From contig CAJUGG010000117.1 in the NCBI GenBank assembly GCA_910585995.1, positions 1 through 47,194 of the forward strand: 47,194 nucleotides of DNA, read 5' to 3'. This stretch comes from an uncultured Lachnospiraceae bacterium (GTDB lineage Bacteria > Bacillota > Clostridia > Lachnospirales > Lachnospiraceae). Position 1 is the first letter of the stretch; every line of letters starts with the position of its first letter. The position numbers and the translations under genes are program-made. The notes under the pieces were generated by a model. It saw nothing but the letters and a program-made list of their open reading frames with translations. It was not told the DNA's origin and made no database searches. This document shows positions 41,071 through 47,194 of this stretch, in pieces.

Positions 41071-42819
41071 ATGGGGGAGCGGATGGTTCGTCTTTTGATC
41101 ATGATCTGTATAGCAGTAGGGTTGTCTGGATGTGCTAAGACAACCCAGGTTCCGGAGAAGGAGAGGATAGAGACAGAAGATGCCTCTGCTTCTCTGGAAG
41201 CTGCGCAGCCTGAGCATGAGACAGAAGATGTACCTGTAATACAAAAAGAAGAACCAAAAGATAAGACATCTGATGAATTGGCTGCCAAAGAAGAGATGGA
41301 ATCTCTGAAAGAGGAACCAAAGGAAACCGGGGCTTCACCTGCGTCAGAGGAGCCGGAAAATACGCAGGAATGGCAAGAGACGCAGGAAGCAGATGCAGAG
41401 GAAGAGCCAGATAAAAAACAAGAAGATCTGCCACTTCCAGATACACAGGAGGAGAAGGAACTCATACCTTATCAGGTACTGGATGTGATGCCTTTGGTGA
41501 AAAAAGAGTCTGATATTGATCCATCAATGGAAGACAAGAAGAATGATCTGCCAGAGGATATAGCACCTGCGGACACTGTGGAATATGTGCCCTCCGGAAA
41601 AGAAGAAGAGGTCGGGACAAAGCAGGTGGAATCCGTGGTGGATGAAGAAGATCCTTCTACTTATCAGATTGTGCAAAAAGAAGAGGAAGTAGAAGTGGAA
41701 GTGCCGCTTGTTACCGAGTATGTCAATCCTTCCGGAGATGTCCGGTATGCATTGGTAGACGGCATCTGGTATGAGTATAAATACAGCAGCGGAGATATCT
41801 CACTGGATGAAAAGGATGAGGAACTGGCGCTGCTTTTGTTGAATATGGATGGTTCCTATGATGAATTTACACTGGAAAGTATCGAGTGTTCCGAGCATGT
41901 AGAGGAAGATGGAAGAATACAGTACAACTATCATGTGCGGTATCAAAAGCTGATTGCCTTAGAAGGAGAACTTCAGAATACAGAGCTTTTGATTCCCTGC
42001 AAGACAAGCATGACAAGATCTGTACAGACCAGAATCGTGGAAGAGAGAGTACCTGTATGGATTGAGGAGACTTACAAGACGGGAGAGATCTTATATTATG
42101 GATGGCAGGATCTGGATGGGGCGGTCTGCTATTATGATAAAGATGGAAACCGAGTGACAGGATCTCAGGTGATCCGGGGGATTCGTTATGAATTTAACGA
42201 AGAGGGTGTACTGACAAGTCGAATGGGGATTGAAGTATCTTCTGAACATGGAGAGATCGATTGGGAAGCTGTCCGGGCGGCGGGCGTGGATATGGTCTAT
42301 ATCCGCGGCGGCTATCGGGGCTGCGTGCAGGGAGACTTGATCTTAGACGCCAGAATGGAAGAATACATAAGAGGTGCAAAAGAGGCCGGACTTACAACCG
42401 GACTCTATCTGTATTCTCAGGCGGTCTCCCCGAAAGAGGCAGTGGAGGAAGCCAGCCTCCTGGTGATGCTCGCCAGGGAATATGGCGTGACAGAACCTCT
42501 GGCATTGTCTCTTTCCTGCGCCACATCAGAGGGAACCGGGAGAGCAGATGATTTAAGTACAGAAGAACGGACGAATTGTGTGGATGCTTTTTGCCAGACG
42601 GTAGAAAGCGCAGGATATCTGCCGATGATACATACAGAGAAAGACTGGATGGAACAGTACCTGCATATGGAGACGTTATCTAAGTATCCTCTTTGGCTTA
42701 CAAAGTATGATACAGAGGTTACTTACGCCAGACCCTGTCAGATCTGGCAATATACAACAAAAGGGACCATAGATGGTGTGGACAGCCCGGTAGGACTGTA
42801 TATGATCTATGGAGGATAG
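41071..42819 (+). CDS. Lipoprotein with cell-wall-binding repeat and degenerate GH25 domain
   Basis: A 582-aa lipoprotein (lipobox GLSGC, Cys21; a start four codons later is also possible). Residues 22-200 are very rich in Glu, Lys, Pro and Ser and look disordered. A beta-rich region (about 210-330) leads to a cell-wall-binding-repeat-like unit (YYGWQDLDGAVCYYDKDG, about 345-380) and a C-terminal GH25 (lysozyme-like) domain (387-582) with GEIDWEAVRAAGVDMVYIRG and GLTTGLYLYSQAV. The GH25 acidic residues are replaced: the usual GIDVS is GIEVS (Glu388), and the DxE of the catalytic strand is Ser480-Leu-Ser482. It is thus probably non-catalytic and may bind wall glycan. It lies between foldase lipoproteins and pncB. 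Confidence 0.82.
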   Translation: MGERMVRLLIMICIAVGLSGCAKTTQVPEKERIETEDASASLEAAQPEHETEDVPVIQKEEPKDKTSDELAAKEEMESLKEEPKETGASPASEEPENTQEWQETQEADAEEEPDKKQEDLPLPDTQEEKELIPYQVLDVMPLVKKESDIDPSMEDKKNDLPEDIAPADTVEYVPSGKEEEVGTKQVESVVDEEDPSTYQIVQKEEEVEVEVPLVTEYVNPSGDVRYALVDGIWYEYKYSSGDISLDEKDEELALLLLNMDGSYDEFTLESIECSEHVEEDGRIQYNYHVRYQKLIALEGELQNTELLIPCKTSMTRSVQTRIVEERVPVWIEETYKTGEILYYGWQDLDGAVCYYDKDGNRVTGSQVIRGIRYEFNEEGVLTSRMGIEVSSEHGEIDWEAVRAAGVDMVYIRGGYRGCVQGDLILDARMEEYIRGAKEAGLTTGLYLYSQAVSPKEAVEEASLLVMLAREYGVTEPLALSLSCATSEGTGRADDLSTEERTNCVDAFCQTVESAGYLPMIHTEKDWMEQYLHMETLSKYPLWLTKYDTEVTYARPCQIWQYTTKGTIDGVDSPVGLYMIYGG

Positions 42820-42830
42820 GAGGACTTCCC

Positions 42831-44288
42831 ATGAGCAAAAAACGTAATCTGACACTTTTAACCGACTTTTATGAGTTGACCATGATGCAGGGGTATTTTA
42901 AAAATCCAGTGCAGGAAACTGTGATCTTTGACGCCTTTTACCGCACTAATCCTTGCGGCAACGGATTCGCGATTACAGCGGGCCTCGACCAGATGATCGA
43001 CTACATCAAGAACCTGTATTTTTCTGAAGAAGATGTGGCCTATCTGAGAAGTACCGGGATCTTTGATGAAGATTTTCTGGAGTATCTGAGCAATTTCCAC
43101 TTTAGCGGAGATATCTATGCAGTGCCGGAGGGAACGGTTGTATTTCCAAGAGAGCCACTGGTCAAGGTGATCGCTCCGATTATGGAAGCGCAGCTCGTCG
43201 AGACGGCGATACTGACGATTATCAATCACCAGAGTCTGATCGCCACCAAGGCGGCCCGTGTGGTCAATGCAGCCAGAGGAGACGGTGTGATGGAATTTGG
43301 CCTTAGAAGGGCGCAGGGGCCGGATGCGGGCGTCTACGGGGCCAGAGCGGCCATGATCGGAGGCTGTATTGGGACTTCCAATGTGCTGACCGGCAAATTG
43401 TTTGATGTACCGGTTCTGGGGACCCATGCGCATAGCTGGATTATGAGCTTTCCGGATGAGTATACCGCATTTCATACCTATGCGCAGCTGTATCCGAACA
43501 CATGTACGCTCCTGGTGGATACCTACGATACCTTAAAGTCCGGTGTGCCCAATGCGATACGGGTCTTTAAGGAGATGAGAAAAGAGAAGAAGCTGAATGG
43601 CCGCTATGGAATCAGGCTGGACAGCGGAGATCTGGCATATCTTTCCAAAGAGGCCAGAAAGATGCTGGATGCCGCGGGCTTCCATGATGCGGTGATCTCA
43701 GCTTCGAGTGACCTGGATGAATACCTGATCGACAGCCTGAAGACGCAGGGAGCAAAAATCACTTCCTGGGGCGTCGGCACCAATCTGATCACGTCGAAGG
43801 ACTGCCCGGCTTTTGGCGGCGTCTATAAGTTGGCGGCTGTAAAAATAGGAGACGGGGAATTTGTGCCGAAGATCAAGCTTTCGGAAAACACAGAAAAGAT
43901 TACCAATCCGGGCAATAAGACCATCTACCGGATCTATGAAAAAGCAAACGGCAAGTTAAAGGCAGATCTGATCAGCTTAGTGGATGACAAGTTCGACGAG
44001 TCACAGGATCTGGTGATCTTTGACCCGCAGGCTACCTGGAAAAAGACTCATCTGAAGGGCGGTACTTATACCATGAAAGAACTGATGGTAAAAGTGTTTG
44101 AAAAGGGAGAATGTGTCTATCAGTCGCCGGCTGTTATGGACATCAGACAGCATTGTATCGAAGAGCAGGATACGCTCTGGGATGAGACAAAACGTCTGGT
44201 AAATCCTCATAAAGTCTATGTGGATCTGTCAGATCGTCTGTATAAGATGAAGATCGAGCTTTTAAACAAAATGCATCCGGATGATTAA
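42831..44288 (+). CDS. pncB: Nicotinate phosphoribosyltransferase
   Basis: This enzyme converts nicotinate and PRPP to nicotinate mononucleotide in NAD salvage. The 485-aa protein has the family opening LTDFYELTMMQGYF, the MEFGLRRAQGPDAG block, GTHAHSWIMSFPDEYTAF with the catalytic His region, LLVDTYDTLKSGVPNAI and VRLDSGDL-like GIRLDSGDLAYLS. It starts 11 nt after the previous stop with AGGAGGA upstream. PRPP links it in metabolism to the PRPP synthetase-like gene at 26558, but there is no genetic linkage. Confidence 0.95.
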   Translation: MSKKRNLTLLTDFYELTMMQGYFKNPVQETVIFDAFYRTNPCGNGFAITAGLDQMIDYIKNLYFSEEDVAYLRSTGIFDEDFLEYLSNFHFSGDIYAVPEGTVVFPREPLVKVIAPIMEAQLVETAILTIINHQSLIATKAARVVNAARGDGVMEFGLRRAQGPDAGVYGARAAMIGGCIGTSNVLTGKLFDVPVLGTHAHSWIMSFPDEYTAFHTYAQLYPNTCTLLVDTYDTLKSGVPNAIRVFKEMRKEKKLNGRYGIRLDSGDLAYLSKEARKMLDAAGFHDAVISASSDLDEYLIDSLKTQGAKITSWGVGTNLITSKDCPAFGGVYKLAAVKIGDGEFVPKIKLSENTEKITNPGNKTIYRIYEKANGKLKADLISLVDDKFDESQDLVIFDPQATWKKTHLKGGTYTMKELMVKVFEKGECVYQSPAVMDIRQHCIEEQDTLWDETKRLVNPHKVYVDLSDRLYKMKIELLNKMHPDD

Positions 44289-44296
44289 AAGACGAT

Positions 44297-44325
44297 GCAT
44301 ATAAATCCAATTCTTACAAATACTA
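44297..44325 (+). promoter_or_regulatory. Possible forespore (sigma-G/F-type) promoter of spoVT
   Basis: -35-like GCATA (44297-44301), 17-bp spacer, -10-like AATACTA (44319-44325), one mismatch from the CATnnTA pattern. It starts 9 nt after the pncB stop. No sigma-A promoter is apparent in this gap. Confidence 0.4.
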
Positions 44326-44387
44326 GGTTCAGGTGAGCTATTAAGCACAAAATCGACCCAGTATTTTAGACATTGGAGGAAATATCT

Positions 44388-44936
44388 ATGAAAGCAACAG
44401 GTATTGTGCGCCGGATTGATGATCTGGGCAGAGTAGTGGTCCCCAAAGAGATCCGGCGTACCCTTAGAATCCGCGAAGGAGATCCGCTGGAGATCTTTAC
44501 TGATCGGGAAGGCGAGATCATTTTAAAAAAATATTCTCCGATTGGAGAGCTTGGAACATTTGCCAAACAATACGCAGAGAGTCTGGCACAGACTACAGGA
44601 CATATGGTGTGTGTGACAGACCGGGATATGATCATCGCCACGGCAGGAGGCGCGAAGAAGGATTACTATGGGAAAGCGATCAGTCCGCAGCTGGAGCAGT
44701 TGATCCAGGACCGGGAGAATCTGCAGGCATCGGCAGGAGAGAGGAGATTTATCCCGGTGATTACGGAGGAGATCGAAGGTATCGTGACGGAAACGATCTG
44801 CCCGGTGATCAGTGAGGGAGATGCGATTGGCGCGGTGGTGCTCTTGGGAAGAGATGCTAAGGCAAGGATGGGAGAAGTGGAGCAGAAGGTGGCAGCGACT
44901 GCGGCAAACTTTTTGGGGCGTCAGATGGAGCAGTAG
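44388..44936 (+). CDS. spoVT: Stage V sporulation protein T (SpoVT), AbrB-family regulator
   Basis: A 182-aa transcription regulator of late forespore genes. The N-terminal AbrB-type swapped-hairpin domain MKATGIVRRIDDLGRVVVPK (residues 1-50) is followed by a GAF-like domain (about 55-178) with VCVTDRDMIIATAGG, FIPVITEEIEGIVTETICPV and GAVVLLGRDA. The ATG at 44388 has GGAGGAAATATCT upstream; an in-frame TTG five codons earlier overlaps that site and is rejected. Its presence supports a spore-forming host. Repeat A copy 4 begins 6 nt after the stop. Confidence 0.96.
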   Translation: MKATGIVRRIDDLGRVVVPKEIRRTLRIREGDPLEIFTDREGEIILKKYSPIGELGTFAKQYAESLAQTTGHMVCVTDRDMIIATAGGAKKDYYGKAISPQLEQLIQDRENLQASAGERRFIPVITEEIEGIVTETICPVISEGDAIGAVVLLGRDAKARMGEVEQKVAATAANFLGRQMEQ

Positions 44937-44942
44937 GGCGCC

Positions 44943-45133
44943 GGGTCTGTCTCACAATGGGGAGGCCTGGCTCGACAAATGTCTGCATAGAATGTATCGG
45001 ACAGTCTAACAGTTTTGTGCGCCACAGGCGGACACTCGTGTCCGAATGTGGCGCACAAAATCGCCAGACTGTCCTCTCCAATCTACACAGCACTATTTGT
45101 ACGAGCCAGGCCTCCCCATTGTGAGACAGACCC
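44943..45133 (+). repeat. Repeat family A, copy 4 (191-bp palindromic element)
   Basis: The outer arms pair perfectly over 32 bp (44943-44974 with 45102-45133). Left core TGTCTGCATAGAATGTATC plus GGACAGTCT and right core AGACTGTCC plus TCTCCAATCTACACAGCAC are conserved. Inner arms TTTTGTGCGCCACA/TGTGGCGCACAAAA (45013-45026, 45047-45060) are capped by CGGACAC-tc-GTGTCCG. The bases flanking the cap (AGG on the left, AAT on the right) are the reverse complement of those in copies 1 and 3. It follows the spoVT stop and precedes the exonuclease gene by 47 nt. Confidence 0.92.
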
Positions 45134-45180
45134 TAGGTTATGTAAACGATAGTATTGAGCGTGGATAAGGAGGAGAGAGG

Positions 45181-45954
45181 ATGAAGAGGTTGTATTCGTG
45201 GAATGTGAATGGGCTTCGGGCTTGTATGCAGAAGGGGTTTGTGGAGTTTTTGGAGAGGGAGGATCCGGATGTGTTGTGTGTTCAGGAGACGAAGATGCAG
45301 CCGGAACAGGCGGATTTTGTGTTTCCGGGGTATGAGGTATATTGGAACAGTGCGGTGAAAAAGGGGTATTCGGGGACGGCGGTGCTGACGAAGGAGATGC
45401 CTCTTGCTGTGTGGAAGGATATGGGGATTGAGCGGCATAATACGGAGGGGCGTACATTGACTCTGGAGTATCCAGAGTATTATCTGGTCAATGTCTATGT
45501 GCCTAATTCGCAGAGTGAACTGGCGCGTCTTTCTTATCGGATGGAGTGGGAGGATGATGTTCGGGCGTACTTAAGAGGGTTAAAGGAGAAAAAGCCGGTG
45601 ATTGTCACGGGAGACTTTAATGTGGCTAAGGAAGAGATTGATCTGAAAAATCCCAAGGCGAATCGGGGAAATGCCGGGTTCTCAGATGAGGAGAGGGAGA
45701 AGATGAGGGCGCTTTTGGCGTCTGGTTTTGTGGATTCTTTTCGGTATCTGTATCCGGACCGGGAAGAGGCGTATAGTTGGTGGTCTTATCGTTTTCGTTC
45801 CAGAGAGAAAAATGCGGGCTGGCGGATTGATTATTTTCTGGTGTCAGAAGGTTATGAGGGACAGATTGCGGACAGCCTGATTCTCTCTGAGCAGATGGGG
45901 AGTGATCACTGTCCGATCGCGCTTTATTTAAACGAAAAAGAAAAAAATGAATAG
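45181..45954 (+). CDS. xth: Exodeoxyribonuclease III (Xth/ExoA family)
   Basis: A 257-aa AP endonuclease/3'-5' exonuclease of base excision repair. Motifs are complete: YSWNVNGLRAC, VLCVQETKMQ (metal-binding Glu), YYLVNVYVPNSQ, VIVTGDFNVAKEEIDL (catalytic Asp and Asn) and the end SEQMGSDHCPIAL (Asp-His pair). AAGGAGGAGA precedes the ATG. There is no clear promoter between repeat A copy 4 and the start. Its last codons run into the -35 region of the next promoter. Confidence 0.96.
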   Translation: MKRLYSWNVNGLRACMQKGFVEFLEREDPDVLCVQETKMQPEQADFVFPGYEVYWNSAVKKGYSGTAVLTKEMPLAVWKDMGIERHNTEGRTLTLEYPEYYLVNVYVPNSQSELARLSYRMEWEDDVRAYLRGLKEKKPVIVTGDFNVAKEEIDLKNPKANRGNAGFSDEEREKMRALLASGFVDSFRYLYPDREEAYSWWSYRFRSREKNAGWRIDYFLVSEGYEGQIADSLILSEQMGSDHCPIALYLNEKEKNE

Positions 45955-45959
45955 GGGTA

Positions 45960-45988
45960 TTTACAGCGCCCTCAGAACGCGCTATAAT
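45960..45988 (+). promoter_or_regulatory. Promoter of the FMN-riboswitch transcript
   Basis: -35 TTTACA (45960-45965), exact 17-bp spacer, -10 TATAAT (45983-45988), 5 nt after the xth stop. Confidence 0.8.
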
Positions 45989-46042
45989 AGATTGTGGCAG
46001 AGAAATGTAACTGCAATCACTTCGTTCATAACTGAATACTGA

Positions 46043-46155
46043 AAGTCTTTGTGGCAGGGTGAAAGTCCCTACCGATGGTATAGTCCATGACCCGCGAAAG
46101 CGGCTGATCTGGTGAGATTCCAGAACCGACGGTATAGTCCGGATGAGAAAAGACA
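46043..46155 (+). promoter_or_regulatory. FMN riboswitch (RFN element)
   Basis: The blocks GGCAGGGTGAAAGTCCC, ACCGATGGTATAGTCC, GGCTGATCTGGTGAGATTCC and ACCGACGGTATAGTCC, followed by GGATGAGAAAAGAC, match the RFN element in order and spacing. GTCTT near 46045 pairs with AAGAC near 46150 to close P1. It controls the RibU-type gene, with a terminator 18 nt downstream. Confidence 0.97.
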
Positions 46156-46172
46156 TTTTCTGCAAACATGCG

Positions 46173-46202
46173 CCCGGAGATCTTGTTGTCTCCGGGTTTT
46201 TT
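46173..46202 (+). terminator. Terminator of the FMN riboswitch
   Basis: CCCGGAGA (46173-46180) pairs perfectly with TCTCCGGG (46189-46196), followed by TTTTTT. FMN binding is expected to favour it and stop transcription before ribU. Confidence 0.92.
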
Positions 46203-46220
46203 ACGACCTAATTTTATATC

Positions 46221-46321
46221 TATGGAAACAGCAATGGACCATTACAAGCCAGGGAGGATTTAGTGACGCGGATGCGGTGGTAAATGTTCCCAGAAGAAGG
46301 GGCTTGGAAGGGGAATTGCGG
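46221..46321 (+). repeat. Repeat family B, copy 2, in the ribU leader
   Basis: The closing stem is GCAAT with ATTGC (near 46231 and 46315), where other copies have GCAAC/GTTGC. CAAGCC pairs with GGCTTG, and the hairpin is CGC-GGAT-GCG. The longer insert with CCCAGAAGAAGG is present. The element begins 18 nt after the riboswitch terminator and ends 22 nt before the ribU ATG. Confidence 0.75.
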
Positions 46322-46343
46322 AATTTGGGAAGGAGGATTCAGT

Positions 46344-47006
46344 ATGAATCGAACAGAGGAAACGGCTGGCACAGTCGTACAGGGAAAGAAACAGATCAAC
46401 CAGGACACGAAAGTAAAAGTGAGAAGTATCGCTTTTGTTGGGCTTTTTGGAGCTTTAAGCACTATCTTAATGCTGCTTCGCTTCCCGCTTCCATTTCTCC
46501 CGCCTTTTATGTCTTTTGACTTATCTGGGGTGATGGAGATCATGGGCGGCTTTATGTTTGGGCCTGCGGCTGCTTTTATGATTATTGTGGTGAAGATCTT
46601 GCTGCAGTTGGTGATTCAGGGGAGCTTTTCTTTTGGCACCGGGGAGCTGCAGGGACTGATCTTAAGCTCTGCTTATGTGATACCGGCGCTGATTATCTAT
46701 CACTGGGAAAAATCCAAGAGAACGGCCATCGCGGGGATGTTCGTCAGTACGCTGGTGGTGTCGGGAGTGGCTGTGATCACCAACCTGTATCTGATCATTC
46801 CTTTTTATGTCAGCCTGTTTGGGATGACCATGGAAGATATCATCGCTATGTGTACCGCAGTCAATCCCGCAGTGACAGATGTGACCGGGATGGTAATTAT
46901 GGGGATCCTGCCTTTTAATCTGATCAAGTACGGCGCCACTTCAGTTGTGACATTCTTTGTCTATAAGAGACTGAGCAAATTGATCCGTGGCGTGATCAAT
47001 CAATAG
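46344..47006 (+). CDS. ribU: RibU-type riboflavin ECF transporter S component
   Basis: A 220-aa membrane protein with about six hydrophobic segments that would bind riboflavin for uptake with the shared ECF energising module (EcfA/A'/T, not in this window). The start is the ATG at 46344 after GGAAGGAGG; a longer frame from 46284 lies inside repeat B and is rejected. A hydrophilic N-terminal stretch of about 27 residues precedes the first helix; the segment FGPAAAFMIIVVKILLQLVIQG fits the S-component fold. The riboflavin assignment rests mainly on the FMN riboswitch upstream. Tandem repeat B follows the stop directly. Confidence 0.92.
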   Translation: MNRTEETAGTVVQGKKQINQDTKVKVRSIAFVGLFGALSTILMLLRFPLPFLPPFMSFDLSGVMEIMGGFMFGPAAAFMIIVVKILLQLVIQGSFSFGTGELQGLILSSAYVIPALIIYHWEKSKRTAIAGMFVSTLVVSGVAVITNLYLIIPFYVSLFGMTMEDIIAMCTAVNPAVTDVTGMVIMGILPFNLIKYGATSVVTFFVYKRLSKLIRGVINQ

Positions 47007-47194
47007 GCGGTACAAAACAGCAACGAACCGAACAAGCCCAGGGAGGATTTACCGACGCGACTGCGGCGGAAAATGCTCCCAGAAGAAAGGGGGTTGGGAG
47101 GGGAGTTGCGGTACAAAACAGCAACGAACCGAACAAGCCCAGGGAGGATTTACCGACGCGACTGCGGCGGAAAATGCTCCCAGAAGAAAGGGGG
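47007..47194 (+). repeat. Repeat family B, tandem copies 3 and 4 (101-bp period)
   Basis: The unit beginning GCGGTACAAAACAGCAACG at 47007 recurs at 47108 with no differences seen over the 87 bases left before the window ends. Each unit has GCAAC near its start, the GGAGGATTTACCGACGCG block, a CGC-GACT-GCG hairpin and the CCCAGAAGAAAGG insert; GTTGC ends the first unit. The array begins at the base after the ribU stop and may continue past the edge. Confidence 0.85.

Noticed and set aside
20537..45133. Repeat A as a MITE or insertion-sequence relic
   Set aside because: MITEs keep their terminal inverted repeats and vary inside. Here the ends vary and the mid-stem is conserved, and no target-site duplication was seen.
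46284..46343. Earlier start of ribU inside repeat B
   Set aside because: No ribosome site precedes that ATG, and GGAAGGAGG lies just before the ATG at 46344.
47007..47194. CRISPR array at the right edge
   Set aside because: The repeat unit is 101 bp with no unique spacers, and no cas genes are present.

Overview
The window reads as chromosomal DNA of a spore-forming Firmicute of the Lachnospiraceae type (Clostridia). This is inferred from gene content, not from a database search. The signs are strong AGGAGG ribosome sites, several GTG/TTG starts, a glgC-glgD pair, spoVG and spoVT, a DnaD/DnaI-type helicase-loader pair, a SAM-I riboswitch on metK and an FMN riboswitch on a RibU-type transporter gene. 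No species is named. No rRNA, tRNA, CRISPR array, transposase or prophage gene was seen.

Layout. 1-5 kb: an unrecognised small protein, murA with a structured leader, a dicarboxylate/amino-acid symporter and metK with its riboswitch. 5-9 kb: a histidine kinase/response regulator pair followed by two toxin-antitoxin-like pairs (PIN/VapC-type and MqsR/MqsA-like). 9-16 kb: an AT-richer envelope block with a secreted Fn3-like protein, a family 2 glycosyltransferase, a DUF2298-type membrane protein, an O-antigen-ligase-type membrane protein and a RelB-like antitoxin fragment. 16-20.5 kb: an ABC ATPase / secreted S-layer-like protein / MacB-type permease operon and a small membrane-anchored protein. 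20.5-24.5 kb: a trigger-factor-like lipoprotein, class II aldolase, a cyclophilin lipoprotein and an ArsC/Spx-family protein. 24.5-31.6 kb (minus strand): a PRPP-synthetase-like / ATP-grasp / esterase operon, dnaI- and dnaD-like loaders, a cluster of DnaA boxes and murC. 31.8-34.6 kb: glgC, glgD, spoVG. 34.9-44.9 kb: pth, mfd, two PrsA/SurA-like lipoproteins, a lipoprotein with a degenerate GH25 domain, pncB and spoVT. 45-47.2 kb: an exonuclease III-type gene and ribU behind its FMN riboswitch.

The most striking content is non-coding. Repeat family A has four copies (20537, 23812, 34620, 44943), each a 189-197 bp imperfect palindrome. A conserved mid-stem core is flanked by outer and inner arms whose sequences differ between copies while staying self-complementary, as expected if the fold rather than the sequence is kept. 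Repeat family B (24038, 46221, and tandem copies from 47007 to the right edge) is about 80-101 bp, also shows compensatory changes in its closing stem, and twice ends 22-23 nt before a start codon. Neither family matches an element known to me.

Functionally the window mixes housekeeping (peptidoglycan precursors, SAM, glycogen, replication loading, transcription-coupled repair, NAD salvage) with an extracytoplasmic theme: four folding-factor-like lipoproteins, two secreted proteins with Thr/Pro-rich linkers flanking a glycosylation-like cluster, and a MacB-like transport system. Promoters, terminators and riboswitches listed here were found by eye.
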